Of a DNA stretch of 64,000 bases, positions 12,425-25,992 are shown in pieces (position 1 is the first letter of the stretch; every line of letters begins with the position of its first letter). Both the position numbers and the translations under genes were made by a program. The notes beneath the pieces were generated by a model, which did no database searches, was not told the DNA's origin, and saw only the letters and a list, made by a program, of their open reading frames with translations. Origin of the DNA: Histoplasma ohiense (lineage: Eukaryota; Ascomycota; Eurotiomycetes; Onygenales; Ajellomycetaceae); assembly GCA_017607445.1 (NCBI GenBank), contig JAEVHH010000001.1, positions 2,604,001 to 2,668,000 on the forward strand. The letters run 5' to 3'.

Positions 12425-13100
12425 AAGTACAGTACAAGAAAAAAGGGATCAAACCAGCTTTGCTTAAAATGTTGAGCGATGTGCCTTTTTCCGTATAATA
12501 AGTCACCGTACAGTATATATACATTCCGTGCGAAAAAAACTGATATACCTGCTCAAAAGAGATACCCGCCATTTTATGCCAGTAAATAGCAATAGGCACC
12601 CATCTGCGCCGAACTGCCCACTGATTGTGTATTTTATATATTTATATATATATAATAATTTAATCGCCGTTATTTGTTTCGTTTCCATCCTGTTTTAAGC
12701 GACATCTGCCTCATCCAATCACCTAAATTGAAAGTTGATTGATTGTATGCAACTATTTACATGGCGAGCTAATATCTGGTCTACTAGAGGCCTACCAACA
12801 GCCTGACCACAAGCACCTGGAGCATATCTATGGCTCCATGAATATTACATATTAATCCTGCCCAGTAATTCCATTGAAATTCTCCCATTTATATAACTTC
12901 GTATATTCCCTGCAATTCAACTCTGTCTCTTCTAATCAACTCTCATTTGAGCATTATTCTCTGCTCCTTTCCCCCTCAATTCCTCCACAATATCCTGCTC
13001 TTGTAGCCTAAAAACACTGAAAATTCTTGTTTGTTCCTTTCTCCCACCTCACAAGGTCTGGCTCTAGCAAAGGTTTGGCTCTTCTCTTCTGGCTCCGACC
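12425..13100. other. intergenic, no gene seen
   Basis: Downstream of the GMC gene. AT-rich patches such as the TATA run near 12630-12660 are present but no coding frame is supportable. It includes the probable 3' untranslated region of the GMC transcript. Confidence 0.4.
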
Positions 13101-13525
13101 CTTGGCTTAGAACAGCTTCTGGCAGGAGGTTTTAATTGATAGTCGAAGGATTGACTGAAATTCACCGATGGGTAGACCTTGAAGTTTGATAGAGTGATGT
13201 AGTTAAATAGATAATTAGCGTTGAATCGCGTATGTTGGATGGAGGAGGATGGTGAAATTGTAATGATTCTAAGCAAGGACTTCCGTTGTCTCCTGCTGAG
13301 GGCTTTGTTGCTTGTTGATCTTTGGACATGAATTCTAGTCGTTTTGTTAGTGATTCTGTCCGGTCTTTGAACCGATGCATTGCAGCAAGCTTGTTACTGG
13401 TCGGAGATTGACCACTTATCGTAGGAGGCACACGGAGCCAACCTTAGGTTAAGTATATAGTTGATGGCGCGGGGAGCGGCCAAGGGCCCAGAACCTGATG
13501 GAGGTGGAAGGTTGTGTTGTTTCTC

Positions 13526-13570
<45 letters not shown>
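13101..13570 (-). pseudogene. gag-like retroelement remnant, downstream half
   Basis: Read on the minus strand, this continues the frame found on the other side of the 25-kb insertion at 38674-39240. A run of Thr codons (ACT) encoded by the trinucleotide tract is followed by RNNTTFHLHQVLGPWPLPAP and a stop. A second frame (13431-13162) includes TESLTKRLEFMSKDQQATK. Only the upstream half has gag-like character, so this half is assigned by continuity. It may instead be ordinary flanking DNA. Confidence 0.35.
13527..13570. repeat. TAG/AGT trinucleotide microsatellite (about 44 bp)
   Basis: Nearly 15 perfect units of the trinucleotide abut the left terminal inverted repeat of the DNA transposon. 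The same repeat resumes for about 14 bp on the right border (38660-38673), so the transposon inserted into this tract and the TA it duplicated is part of the repeat. Confidence 0.9.
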
Positions 13571-13757
13571 TTGTGGCGGACGTAAAGCTTGCGAAAACAG
13601 AATTTTCTGCCACCCCCTGAAAAATAATAGCAAAACACCACAAAAATAACCAAAATATCCACATATCTCTAGAATCATTCAAATATCATCCAATTCATCC
13701 AAATACACACCTTTATCATCAAATACACACCTTTATCATCAAATACATCAATATGCC
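13571..13757 (+). repeat. left terminal inverted repeat of the Tc1-like element
   Basis: It matches the reverse complement of 38473-38659 nearly base for base. The inner part carries a 20-bp direct repeat (13701-13720 and 13721-13740, AAATACACACCTTTATCATC) plus a partial third unit. The match runs through the start codon of the internal ORF and then stops abruptly. Confidence 0.9.
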
Positions 13758-14691
13758 CTGCAATACTCACTGTTCTACTGCCTCACAAGCTCATAAAGAG
13801 ACTTCAACTATTCTTCATCTTCATCTGCTCAAATCATCTATTCCAGATATTCTGAATAATGATGAGAATTCAACTGATGATGAGAAGAAGAATAAGAAGA
13901 AGAAGAAGAAGACACAGTCAGAAAATTCTCAATTTCTGCAAACATCTATCTCTGAGTCTGAGATCTCATTCAGACTGTATGAACAGATGATTATCAATGA
14001 AATAAAGAAGTCTATAAAGATCAAATTACAGAATATCACAATAAATGATATGACTGTCAGCTTCTATCATATTCAATATACTGCAAAAAGAATAGCTGAA
14101 GAGTATATTATAAAGCAGAACTGCAAGAAGATAGAAGTTGCAAATTATATAGCAGTCATTTCATCAAATAAACATGAATCTTCAATCAAAATCACTCTTG
14201 AGAAGAAGATAGATTGAAGAGAGATTATCACTCTTCTAAAGAAGTTATATAAAAAGAAAATGAATAGATTTAGTATCAAGATTATCATCTCTTTTAATCT
14301 TCTTGATATCTCAACTCTATTCTCAAACACCTCTGTAATACACAGTTCTGCAGCTTTCATTGAAATGTCAGATTCTCAATTAACAATTCAGACAATGACA
14401 GACATTGACATCAAAAAAAGTATTAGATGTCAAAGAAGAAGTAATCTCATCATCTATCAAATTCTCTCTCTATCATTTTATCAAATCTTTTTAAATTTAT
14501 GAAATATTCAATGATGAAAAGCTGCTGTCTATATGTACAAGATTCACAGCCACTAGTCAGCAGCTGAAGAAGATTCAAAATCAATAATCAAATAAATATA
14601 ATTCTTTGCAGATTGAGTGTGAGATAACTGCTCACTGATATTATCAAAAGATGAATTGTCATAACTTTGAGCAGAGTATTTATTGAATAAC

Positions 14692-15247
14692 TGTAACGGG
14701 TGTACTTCAATTAACGATCTAGCACTATCCTAAATACAGATTATGAATTGATTAAGAAAAGAAAGAGAAAAGAAATCAGAAGAAAAAATTGTATGAAGAG
14801 GGTTCTTATAGAGAAAAGTTTGAGATGAAAGAATATCAGAAGTCACTCCACAGTGAAGTGTGAAGTGGAAGAACATTAAGAGATACATATAAGAATTGTT
14901 AGAAGTTATGTGAGTGCAGAATATGGGATGAAAAAATCATTGAGAGCTATATAAAAGAATTATTAGAGACTACACAAGTGTGGAACACAGAGTGAGAGAA
15001 CATAAGAAGCTATACAGAAGAATCATTAGAGACTACACAAGTGTGGAACACAGAGTGAGAGAATGTAAGAAGCTACATGAAAGAATCATTAGAGACTATA
15101 CAAATGCAGAGCACAGAGTGGAAGAATGTTAAGAGCTATGTGAAAGAACATCAAGAGTTACACAAGATCACAACAGTCAGAAATGAGTGAATGCAGAAGA
15201 GAAGTTGATTGCATAAATTAATTACTAACAGATGCTAATCTGTCACA
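14692..15247 (-). repeat. 3' LTR of LTR-A
   Basis: Begins TGTAACGGGTGTACTTC and ends TGTCACA on the plus strand; paired with 20282-20837. It retains a few CpG sites at its outer end (near 14697 and 14717) that are mutated in the partner. Confidence 0.9.
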
Positions 15248-18200
15248 TTATCCCCCTCTACTGAGATGAGTGAGGACTTGTAGATGTTGAGAGTGATGGT
15301 GTTCTTCAAGACAGACACAGATTCTCAGATCAGATGATTGTATTCTACTCATTTGATGAGATATTCACAGTGATGATGATTGATTCTATTGTCAAGAATT
15401 GCTTTGATTTCCCACTCAAGTTCATTGTCTTCTTCTACAATGACAGATGACTGTCAATCAGAGATTCTCTGTGAAAGGAATGAATTCTCAGCTGTGAGTT
15501 GAAGCAGGTTTGTATGAAAGATGTTGTGAATATCAGATGAAGTGTTGAGTTGATAATTGTGTGTATCTAGCACTTTCTTTACTGTATACTTGATATGATG
15601 ATAATCTAGTGTACATAAGAAGTGATCTGTTTTTATATTCTTGAGATTCAGTCAGATTTTGTCTTCTATATAATATCAGATTGCAGAACTTCTTCTGATG
15701 TTTGCTTGATTCTTGTAATTTTGCTGAATACTGATCATTGAAGCTTCTGCTCATTTGTGAGCTTTCTTCAGTTTGTTCATGATATTCTCTGCTGTCTGTA
15801 TGAAGTTGTGGATGTACACAGTTTCTTGAGAAGTCTTGAAAAAGTTCAGAATCTCTAAGTTGTATCTGTGTAGAAGAAAGAATGAGCTTATATCTGTTGT
15901 AGTGGAATCTCAACTGTTAATTGTAATCTCAGTGTGTGACAGCAGATTGCTTCAGTTGTCTTGTGTGTAATTGCAGAACTTATGAAGAATGTTCTTTACT
16001 ATTTGTATCATTCTCTTGATAGCTTCATCAGTCTCTGAGTGATATACTGTTGATAACTTCTGTTCAATTCTTAATAATTGATATATGTGGGCTCAGAGTG
16101 TGCTGATGAATTGACTGTCTCTATCTGACACAATAAATGAAGACAGACTGTGTATATGATAGAATGAGCTTCTGATGAAGACATCTGCAACTACTTCAGT
16201 GTTCATCTTGTCACAGAGCTGTAGTATTACATTCTTACTGAGTCAGTTGACAATGATTAGAATGTTTGTAGAATCTCTGTTTTTGAGTAAGGAAACTGCA
16301 AAATCAATAGCTATATCACATCAAATTTGATCAGAAACAGATAGAGACTTCAGCATCTCTTTTTGATGTTCATATCATATCATCACTGAGTCACAGTAAT
16401 CACAGTTGTGTACAAATTGATATATGTCTTTCAATATATCTGATCAGTAGAATTTTTGAGCAATGATATTGTACATGATTTTACATTCTGAGTGTCTGAT
16501 CATCAGTGAGTCATGAATTTCTTGCATGATCTGTGTTTGTAGAGATTCTGAATCAGAGACTCATTGTCTATTTCAAAAGTGTAAGCAGTTGTTATTGTTG
16601 ATTGAATATGCTGAGATATTCATTTTTGAGTATATGTCTACAGAGAATTGAGATGCTTTACTTTGTATGACTTCAGCAGCTTGCTGTCAGAATTTGTCTG
16701 CTTCTGTTGCTAATCTTCATTGTTCTTCAAGCAAGAGTTCTTGAGCTTGAAACTGATTGATATGTATATGAGATTCATCTGATTGTGTAGAACTTTCTAT
16801 GATTGCAGAGTTGATTAATTAATACTCTCAGTGTTTTCATCTGTTATCTAGATCATCAGATGATATATTTTGTTCTTGATAAGACAGAGTATTCACAAAA
16901 GTGTTCTCTACTTCAGATCAATAACAAATTGTGAATGAAAAACAGCTAAGAAACAATGATCAATGCATATATCTCTTGATAAGCTTATAAGTGATTGTGA
17001 AGTATTCTAAGTTCTTATGATTGATAACAATCTCAAACTTCTTGACACTCATAAGTTCAGACTTTTATTTTTCAAGACATTGTATGATCACTAGAAGCTT
17101 CTTGTTGTAGATCTCATAGTTGCATTCAGCAGACAACATCTTTTTTGAGATGAAGATATAGAGTTGTAGAATATCTTTGTTATCATATTGCATTAATGTC
17201 TCATCTACTACATAATCTGAGACATCTGTTTTGAGAATCATATGCTTATCTGAATTGAATGATTGCAGCATTGAGATGTTTGTGAACATATGCTTCAGCT
17301 TTTTGAATGCTGTGTCTGCTTCATCAGTTCATTGAAATACAGTGTCTTTTCAGATCAGATCTGTCAGTGATTGTACAATATTGAAGAAGTCTTTGATGAA
17401 TCTTCAGTAGAAGTTGATGAATTCTAGAAAACTTCTAGTCTCTTTTACTGAGACTGATGCCTCTCAGTTGAGAATTGCTTTCATCTTCTTAGAATTCATA
17501 TGTATACCTTTTTCAGCTTTGATGATGAATTCTAGATAGATTGTAGACTTGATCTCAAAGTTGCATTTGTCAATGTTCACTTGCAGTCTGACTTTATATA
17601 GATGGTCAAGCACTTGTTGTATGTGTTTGTGATGCTCAGTGAGTGATTCATCAGTGAAAATCAGAATATTGTTCATATACACTGAGATGATCTTGTTGAG
17701 TAGATCTCATAGAGCTCAGTTAATGTATTTCTGAAATATACTCAGAGCATTTACTAATTCAAAGAGAGTCACTGTTCATTTGTATAATCTGTAATGTGTA
17801 TGAAAAGCAGTTAGTCATTCATCACCTTCATTAATTCTTATCTTATAGAAGGCTGCAGAGATATCAAGCTTTGTAAATCATTTTGCTTTTTCTATTCATT
17901 TGAGTGTTTTGTTGATGAGTGAAAGAGGGTATCAGTTCTTCTACATAATCTTGTTGAGTTCTCAGTAGTCAATGCAGAATTGTAAGTCTTCTTCTGATTT
18001 CTTTATGAACAGTACAGATGCTGCAGTGGGTGAGTTGCTAATACAAATGAAGTCTTTGTTCAGTAATCTGTTGAGTGTTTTTTGTAGAATGAGAAGTTTA
18101 TTATGTGATATGCTGTAGAGAGAATCTCAGAGCAGTTGCAGATTCTTACTGTCTTTCTTGATAAACTTGATTGTATGATTTATACTAGATTCTCAGTGAG

Positions 18201-19880
18201 AGAGAAGCTTTTCAGCTTCTTTCTCATTGAATATATCTGTGAAATCTTTGTACAATTTGAGTAGTTTCTTGTGTGATTTCTTGAGATCTTTGAGTTCTAA
18301 CTTTTCTAATGCTTTTTTGATATCTGTCATGCTAGCAGTGAACACTTGGACATTCTTCTTCTCATGTGTTTGATGAATTAGTAGTTTGTATGCTTCTGCT
18401 GATATCTGAATGAAATCAGTGATTCTATTGACATTCTTTTTGTAAACATGATTGTCTTCTGGGAAAATAAGACAGTGATTGTGTGTGTTCAACAAGATTT
18501 CAAATTCTGTGAGTCATGATAGACTGAGCATTAGATTGTACTCAAGATTTTGTATTTTGTATGTGTATATATTCTTTTTCTCATGTTCTTCTATGTTGAT
18601 GTTAAATCTTATCATATTGTAGAAGGCTGATCCTCTGAGGTCATCAAATTCACTAAGCTTACACAGCTTGAGAAAGAGAATATGCTGAAGCTTATGCTTC
18701 TCAATCAGCTGAGTGTCTATAAGAGTGTAATGAAGGAAATCACTGTCTATCATTGCTCATATATTGATTAGACTATTTACAATGACAGAGATTATGATTG
18801 CATCTGTTTATATCTTCTGCTCAAATCTTCAGCTAGCTTTCTGCTTCTTGAGCTCTCATCTGTGTTTTAGAGTGAGAGCTTGTCTTTTCTCTGTTCTTGC
18901 CTGTCTGCAGGCGATGCAGTGTTCACATGTGTGGGGGATTTACTTGAGACAATCACATTCAGACATTGATTTGTGAAGTACTCTGACTTGTTGCAGTGTA
19001 TGCAGACTTCTCTGATGATTCAGTCAGTGACATTCTTCTCTGAGATGTTGAGGACTCTCAGATGACTTGTGTTTATATATGAGATTCAGTTCATTGATTC
19101 TGATTTGAAGATGAAGAGTGCTGCAGAGTGATTTGAGATGTATATATTTATTCAGCAGAATTCTCTGTGATTTTGAAGCATACAGAACTGAGACAGATTG
19201 TTGTTCAACAGATGAAAATCAATGCAGAATTCACTGTATATTAAGAGCTTCAGATGCTCTATACTTTGATTATGCAATTGAAAGTTCAAGTTCTTGAACA
19301 ATATATTGATCTTGACAGTGTTGTCTCAGTCTTGCTCATCTGCTTCTAGAAGCTTGTGATCAAATTCAGAAAGATAAGTTGTCAACACAACATTCATCTG
19401 ACAAGTTTGATTAAATCAGTCTAATGTCTTGACTTGAAGTGTAGAATTGAGAAAGAGAAAGTTGAGTTGTTGAAAGACTAACTCTGATGTATGCTGATGA
19501 TTCTGACAATGACTCATTCAGAGTTGAAATTTTGCTAATACATTGTCATTCAATCTGTTATAAATATACCACATTTGATTGAATAGTGAGTCTATTGCTT
19601 GTTCATCAATGTCCAATTTGATGTTCACTTTTGACTTTCATATGAGATAGAGTGCTAGATCTTTCTTGTATTTGTCAAGAATTGAGAGCTTCTCTCTTGA
19701 GAGCTTTTCATGAGATGTGGGTGTAGAAGAAATGATGAATATGAAAGTGCTTATCTCAGCAAGTCATTGTTACAATTCAGTTATCTGTAGTGTCTGCTGC
19801 TGAAGAATGCTTTGTAGATCTAAGTTATCATCTGCTGTGTTTGAATGCAGTGGGTGTTTGTAGAATTGTTCATAGTTCAT

Positions 19881-20281
19881 TTCAATGTCTAAGAATATGT
19901 AATAATAATATAAAAAAAAGAAAAGAAATACTTGTAGACACTTGATCCTCTTGCAGACACTATTTGCAGTGTTGCAGTGCTAAGCTTGATCAAACTTCTT
20001 TGTGAATACTATTTACAGTGTTACAGTTTGTAGACACTCAGATCTTGTAGAACATAATTGATTGTATTTCAGACACTTAAACATAACAGTCTATATAACT
20101 AATGATAAGAGCACTCAGACTCATGAGAGATCTCTTATAATGACTAGACACTCAGATCTGTAAATGATACACTCAGATATAAGAACTGATAATGAGACAC
20201 TTAGATCTTAAACAACACACTCAGATGTAAGAACTAATAATGAAGCACTCAGATCTAAAATACAAAAAAATCAATTCATAA
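19881..20281. other. 5' untranslated region of LTR-A
   Basis: Non-coding stretch between the 5' LTR and the gag start of LTR-A, with repeated short motifs such as ACACTCAGATCT. The equivalent in LTR-B is 21465-21855 in the other orientation. Confidence 0.6.
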
Positions 20282-20837
20282 TATAACAGATGTACTTCAA
20301 TTAACAATCTAGCACTATTCTAAATACAGATTATGAATTAATTAAGAAAAGAAAGAGAAAAGAAATCAGAAGAAAAGATCATACAAAAAGAATTCTTATA
20401 GAGAAAAGTTCAGAGTGAAAGAATATCAGAAGCTGCTCCACAGTGAAATGTGGAGTGGAAGAACATTAAGAGATATGTATAAGAATTGTTAAAAGTTATA
20501 TGAGTGTGGAATATGAGATGAAGAAATCATTGAGAGCTATATGAAAGAATCATTAGAGACTATACAAGTGTGGAACACAGAGTGGAAGAATGTAAGAAGC
20601 TATGTGAAAGAATTGTTAGAGACTACATAAGTGTGGAACACAGAGCAGAGAAACATAAAAAGCTATATGAAAGAATCATTAAAGACTATACAAGTGTGAA
20701 GCATGGAGTGGAAGAATATTAAGAGCTACACAGAAGAACATTGAGGGTTATGTGAGATTACAACAGTCAGAAACAAGCAGATGCAGAAGGAGAGTTGATT
20801 GTGTAAGTTAATTACTAACAGATACTAATCCATCACA
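20282..20837 (-). repeat. 5' LTR of LTR-A
   Basis: Same length (556 bp) as the partner LTR and ends CATCACA. It is followed by the ATAAC target-site duplication. Differences to the partner are mostly C/T and G/A. Confidence 0.9.
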
Positions 20838-20842
20838 ATAAC

Positions 20843-20930
20843 TTTTGATGATACTCATATTCAACTTCTGAGTAGTGAGATTGCCAGTTGAATAGATGAT
20901 GTTGAATATAAATATACAACAGTTAAAAAT
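20843..20930. other. 88-bp stretch of the Tc1-like host between LTR-A and LTR-B
   Basis: It belongs to ORF A of the DNA transposon: read after the ATAAC duplication it gives FDDTHIQLLSSEIAS and DDVEYKYTTVKN in the frame that continues on the far side of LTR-B. It is flanked by the two head-to-head 5' LTRs. Confidence 0.8.
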
Positions 20931-21464
20931 TGTGATGAGTTAGTATTTATTAGTAATCAATTTACACAATCAACTCCTCTTCTGCATCCGCTCATTTCTG
21001 ATTGCTGTGACTTTATGTAATCCTCAATGTTTTTTCACTTCATGCTTCACATTCATATAGTTTCTAATGATTCTTCTGTATAGCTCTTAATGTTCTTCTA
21101 CTCTGTGTTCTGTACTTATATAGTCTCTAACAATTCTTCTGTGTAGTTTCTAATATTCTTCCACTCTGTGTTCTGTGCTTGTATAGTCTCTAACAATTCT
21201 TTTATATAGCTTTCAATGATTCTCTCATTTCATGCTCTGCACTTGTATAGTCTCTAATGATTCTTACACATATCTTTTAATGTTCTTCCACTCCACACTT
21301 CACTGTGAAGCAGCTTCTGATATTCTTTTACTCTGAACTTTTCTCTATAAGAATTCTCTTTGTATGATCTTTTCTTCTGATTTCTTTTCTCTTTCTTTTC
21401 TTAATCAATTCATAATCTGTAATTAGAATAGTATCAAATCATTAATTGAAGTATACTCATTACA
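20931..21464 (+). repeat. 5' LTR of LTR-B
   Basis: Starts TGTGATGAGTTAG and ends CTCATTACA. It is the reverse-orientation counterpart of the LTR-A LTRs. A primer-binding-site candidate follows immediately at about 21465. Confidence 0.9.
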
Positions 21465-23985
21465 TTACAAATTGATTCTTCTGCATTTTAGATCTGAGTG
21501 TCTCATTATTAGTTCTTACACTCAAGTGCATTATTTAAAGTCTGAGTGTCTTATTATCAGTTTTTACATCTGAGTGCATCATTTACAGGCCTGAGTATCT
21601 AGTCATTATAAGAGATCTCTCATGAGTCTGAGTGTCTCTATTGTTAGTTATATAGACTGTTGTGTCTAAGCATCTGAAATACAATCAATCATGTTCTACA
21701 AGATCTGAGTGTCTACAAATCATAATACTGTGAATAGTATTCATGAAGAAGCTTGATCAAGCTTAGTATCACAATACTGTGAATAGTGTCTGTGAGAGAA
21801 CTGAGTGTCTACAAGTATTTCTTTTTATTATTATTACATATTCTTAGATATTAAAATGAACTACAAACAATTCTATGAACACTCACTGCATTCAAATGCA
21901 GCAGACAACAACTTAGATCTACAAAGCATCCTTCAGCAACAGATGCTACAGATGACTGAATTGCAACAATAATTTGCTGAAATAAACACTTCTGTGTTTA
22001 CTGTTTCTTCTATATCCACATCTCATGAAAAGCTCTCAAGAGAGAAGCTTCCAATCCTCAATAAATATGAGAAAAATCTAGCACTCTACCTTGCATGGAA
22101 GTCAAAAATGAATGCCAAATTGAACATCAACAGATGAGCAATAGACTCACTATTCAATCAAGTATAATATATTCATAGCAGATTGAATGACAATGCATTA
22201 GCAAAATTCCAACTCTGAATGAGTCATTGTCAGAATCATCAACATACATCAGAGCTAGTCTTTCAACAACTCAACTTTCTCTTCCTCAATTCTACACTTC
22301 AAGTCAAGACATTAGACTGACTTAATCAGACTCATCAGATGAATGTTATGTTGACAATTTATCTTTCTGAATTCAATCACAAACTTCTAGAAGCAGATGG
22401 ACAAGACTGAAACAACACTATCAAAATCAATATATTGTTCAAGAACTTAAACTTTCAGTTGTATAACTGAAGTATAGAGCATTCAAAGCTCTCAATATAC
22501 AGCAAATTCTGTACTGATTTTCATCTGTTGAACAACAATCTGTCTCAGTTCTGTGCATTTCAAAATTACAGAGAATTTTATTGAACAAATACATACATTC
22601 TGAATCACTCTGCAGCACTCTCCATCTTCAAATCAGAATCAATGAACTGAATCCCACATGTAAACACAAGTCATCTGAGAGTCTTCAATGTCTCAGAGAA
22701 GAATGCTGTCAATCAAATCATCAGAGAAGTCTGCATACACTGCAACAAATCAGAACACTTCACAAATCAATGTCTGAATACAATTATCTCAAATAAACCC
22801 TTCATATGTGTAAATACTGTGTTGTCTGTGGATAGACAAGAACAGGGAAAAGACAAACTCTCACTCTAAAATATGAATGAGAGCTCAAGAAGCAGAAAGC
22901 TAGCTGAAGATTCAAGTAGAAAATACAAATGAATACAATTATAGTCTCTGTCATTGTAAATAGCCTAGTCAACATACAAGCAATGATAGACAGTGGTTTT
23001 CTTCATTACACTCTTATAGACATTCAGCTGATCAAGAAGTATAAGCTTCAGTATATTCTCTTTCTCAAACTGTGTAAGCTCAGTGAATTTGATGATCTCA
23101 GAGAATCTGCCTCCTACAACATGATAAGATTTAATATCAATATAGAAGAACACAAGAAAAAGAATGTATATGTATATAAAATACAAAGTCTTGAGTACAA
23201 TCTAATACTCAGTCTATCATAACTTACAGAATTTGAAATCTTGTTGAACACATACAATCACTGTCTTATTTTCTCAGAAGACAATCATATTTATAAGAAA
23301 GATGTCAATAGAACTGCTGATCTCACTCAGATATCAGCAAAAACATACAAACTACTAACTCATCAAGCATATGAGAAGAAGAACATTCAAGTGTTCACTG
23401 CTAGCATGACAGATATCAAAAAAACATTAGAGAAACTAGAACTCAAAAATCTCAAGAAATTATGCAAAAAACTATCTGAATTGTACAAAGATTTCACAGA
23501 TATATTCAACAAAAAAGAAGCTGAAAAGCTTCCCTCTCACTAAGAACCTGATATAGATCATACAATCAAGCTCATCAAGAAAAACAGTAAGAATTCACAA
23601 CCACTCTGAGATTCTCTCTACAGCATATTATGTGACAAGCTTCTCATTCTACAAAAAACACTCAACAGATTACTGAACAAAAACTTCATTTGTATTAGCA
23701 ACTCACTCACTACAGCATCTGTACTGTTCACAAAGAAATCAGAAAAAGGCTTACAATTCTGCATTGACTATCAAGAACTTAACAAGATTATGCAGAAGAA
23801 CTGATACTCTCTCTCACTTATCAATGAAATACTCAAACAAATAGAAAAAGTAAAATAGTTTACAAAGCTTGACATCTCTGCAGTCTTCTATAAGATAAGA
23901 ATTAATGAAGATGATGAATGACTAACTGCTTTTCATACACATTATGAATTATACAAATGAACAGTGACTCTCTTTGAATTAGTGA

Positions 23986-24004
23986 TTATTATTATTATTA
24001 TTCT
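23986..24004. repeat. TTA/ATT simple repeat, 3' tail of the LINE part
   Basis: About six trinucleotide units directly follow the left target-site duplication. On the minus strand this is the 3' terminal simple repeat often seen for LINEs that do not end in poly-A. Confidence 0.75.
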
Positions 24005-24444
24005 TCAATTATAGATGCATGCAGTCAGTGACTATGACATCTATCTGAAACACTTCAGAATTTTTCAACTCAAGAATAATTTAATATACAAAGACAATTT
24101 AAAACATGCATTATCAGAATTCCAGCCCAGAATCAAACAACTATTCAAACTGTTCAATCAAAGAAATCAAAATCAAAAGAATGTCAGTAAGTCAACACAA
24201 CTTAGTTTGAAAACAAAAGAAACAAACATTGTAAAAGACAGCTTTATTATAACAAGGAAAAGAAAAACCACTGACAACAACTATAACATCAACAAAAAAC
24301 AAACCAAACTTTTCACAACAAATTAAAACTGATCATAAACAACTTAAGAGAGACTTCAAAGCAAGATGAAAAGAAAGACTAAAAGAAAAATCAAAATAAA
24401 TCAAATTGAAAATCTGATCTCAATATTTTTAACAGACAATTCAT

Positions 24445-25992
24445 TCAAACTCTTGTAGCAACATTTGATTCTTTCAAATATTCAATTAAAAACTTGTTTC
24501 CAGTTTCTGTATTGAATAACAGATTCAAACTTAATTGTTTCAATTCAAACTTCTTTCTCAGTTTCAACCTCAATTCTGAATACTTTGCACAAAGTAACAG
24601 AAGATGCTCTGGATTTTCATATAACTGACAATCTAAACATAGACTACTTAAATCATCTCTAAACTTTGTTAAATATGATTTGAAGTAATCATGTCCAAGC
24701 TTTAACTGCATTATTGTAGCAAAAAGTTTCTTTTTACACTTTATTGAACAAGTTTTCCACTTTGGCTTTGTTTCAAATCTGAAGTAATGCACACTTTTTC
24801 TTTGCATAAGCCAGATATCTTGCCATTTTTGCAAACATGATTCTCTTATTTTTCTCTTAATAAAAGCCCATATTACAATTCTTTGAAAGCAGATTTCTAA
24901 TTCAGTTGCTTTTTTTGCAGCTCTATCAGCCATTTCATTGTCATATATACCCATGTGAGCAGACACTCAGTGAAGATGAATAGAACAATTGAATGAGATT
25001 TTTCTTTGAATATTTTGAAGACTTTTCAAAATCAGCTCTAGCATTGACTGTCCACTGCTGATTTTATTACTTTGAAGTCTTTTAAACTCTGCTTGACTAT
25101 CAGAGAATATTCAAATATGCTCAAATCTTTTCCATTGTTCAATCTTCATTTCAATCAATTTGAAAGCTCTTGAAATTGCAAATAATTCAGCATTAAAAAC
25201 TTCTGACTCTTTTCCAATTTGTCAAGAATCAAGAATATAGTTTTTATCATTTTCTGAATATGCTATTCCAGCTCTGAGATTGCCTGTTTTCTCACATTTT
25301 GAGCCATCAGTGTATATAAGAATTGCTTTATTTTTCATTTGTTTCAAAAGCTTTAAATGTTCTTGAGTCTGATCTTCTTTTGAAAGTTGACTAACATTTA
25401 AATCAACAAGATTATCAAGACTTTTCTTTCAAGAAGAGAGATTTTCAATAGCTATTCTCTCTACATTTAAACTAGAGAAACAGTTCTTAACCATTGAGCA
25501 AATTCTAAATAGCTGAGATGGTATTCTTCTTCTTTGTAAAGAACTTGAATTTTCAGATAAATCAGTTTCATTTCAATCAAGATAAAGTTCTCAATCTAAT
25601 TCTAATTCATTTGATTCATTTGGAAAAGAACTTGAAACTCTCTTTCTAATAGAATGATGTGAATATAGCTTCATAATTCTGAGAGCATAATTCATACAGA
25701 TTTTATCAAATCTCACTTATGGTGGAGAAATAGAGGCTTCAATTTCTATAGCTTTAATTGAAGTAGTTTTGAATACTTCTAAGATCTTTCTTAAAGCTAA
25801 GTTTTGAAGTTTTTGAAATCTTTCTATAAAGTGTTTTTGATCTCTCCACCACACCTGAACTGCATAATCTGAAACAGAGGTCACACAGGCAATATATAAT
25901 TGTCTCATTGCTTGAAATGTCAGACCTCTTTCAGTATTTGAAAGTCTCAATATACTGTTTAAAACTACGTGGCTACTCCACGCAGGATGCAC
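24445..25992 (-). pseudogene. LINE ORF2 3' part: RT thumb region, RNase H, C-terminal zinc-knuckle-like segment
   Basis: Two longer frames (25992-25717 and 24966-24445) are linked by a region (about 25400-24970) carrying the RNase H residues Asp in YTDGS, Glu in FNAEL, Asp in FSDSQ and Asp in NEMAD. The last frame of 173 aa is uninterrupted, so this insertion is far less mutated than the gypsy elements around it. The first residues of the upstream frame come from the GC-rich segment, which marks the chimeric joint near 25963. Confidence 0.8.

Larger units (their letters stand above)
14692..20837 (-). mobile_element. LTR-A: Ty3/gypsy retrotransposon, 6,146 bp
   Basis: Two 556-bp LTRs (14692-15247 and 20282-20837) flank a minus-strand gag-pol remnant, and a perfect 5-bp duplication ATAAC lies at 14687-14691 and 20838-20842. 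On the minus strand the order is gag (from about 19880), protease (MIDSDFLHYTLIDTQ near 18750), reverse transcriptase (YMNNILIFTDESLTEHHKH near 17680), RNase H (LKTDVSDYVVDETLMQYDNKD near 17230) and integrase (about 16650-15950), which is gypsy order. A polypurine tract (complement of ATCCCCCTCTA) abuts the 3' LTR at about 15248. Dozens of in-frame TGA/TAA codons inactivate it. The catalytic Asp pair of the RT reads NN. Confidence 0.92.

Noticed and set aside
13444..13682. Frames with long Thr, Leu or Tyr runs at the trinucleotide repeat
   Set aside because: They are translations of the microsatellite in different frames. Only the Thr frame has some support as part of the gag-like remnant.
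24015..24326. 103-residue plus-strand frame with a basic end
   Set aside because: It is antisense to the LINE part, which carries clear RNase H motifs on the minus strand; the basic composition reflects AT-rich sequence.
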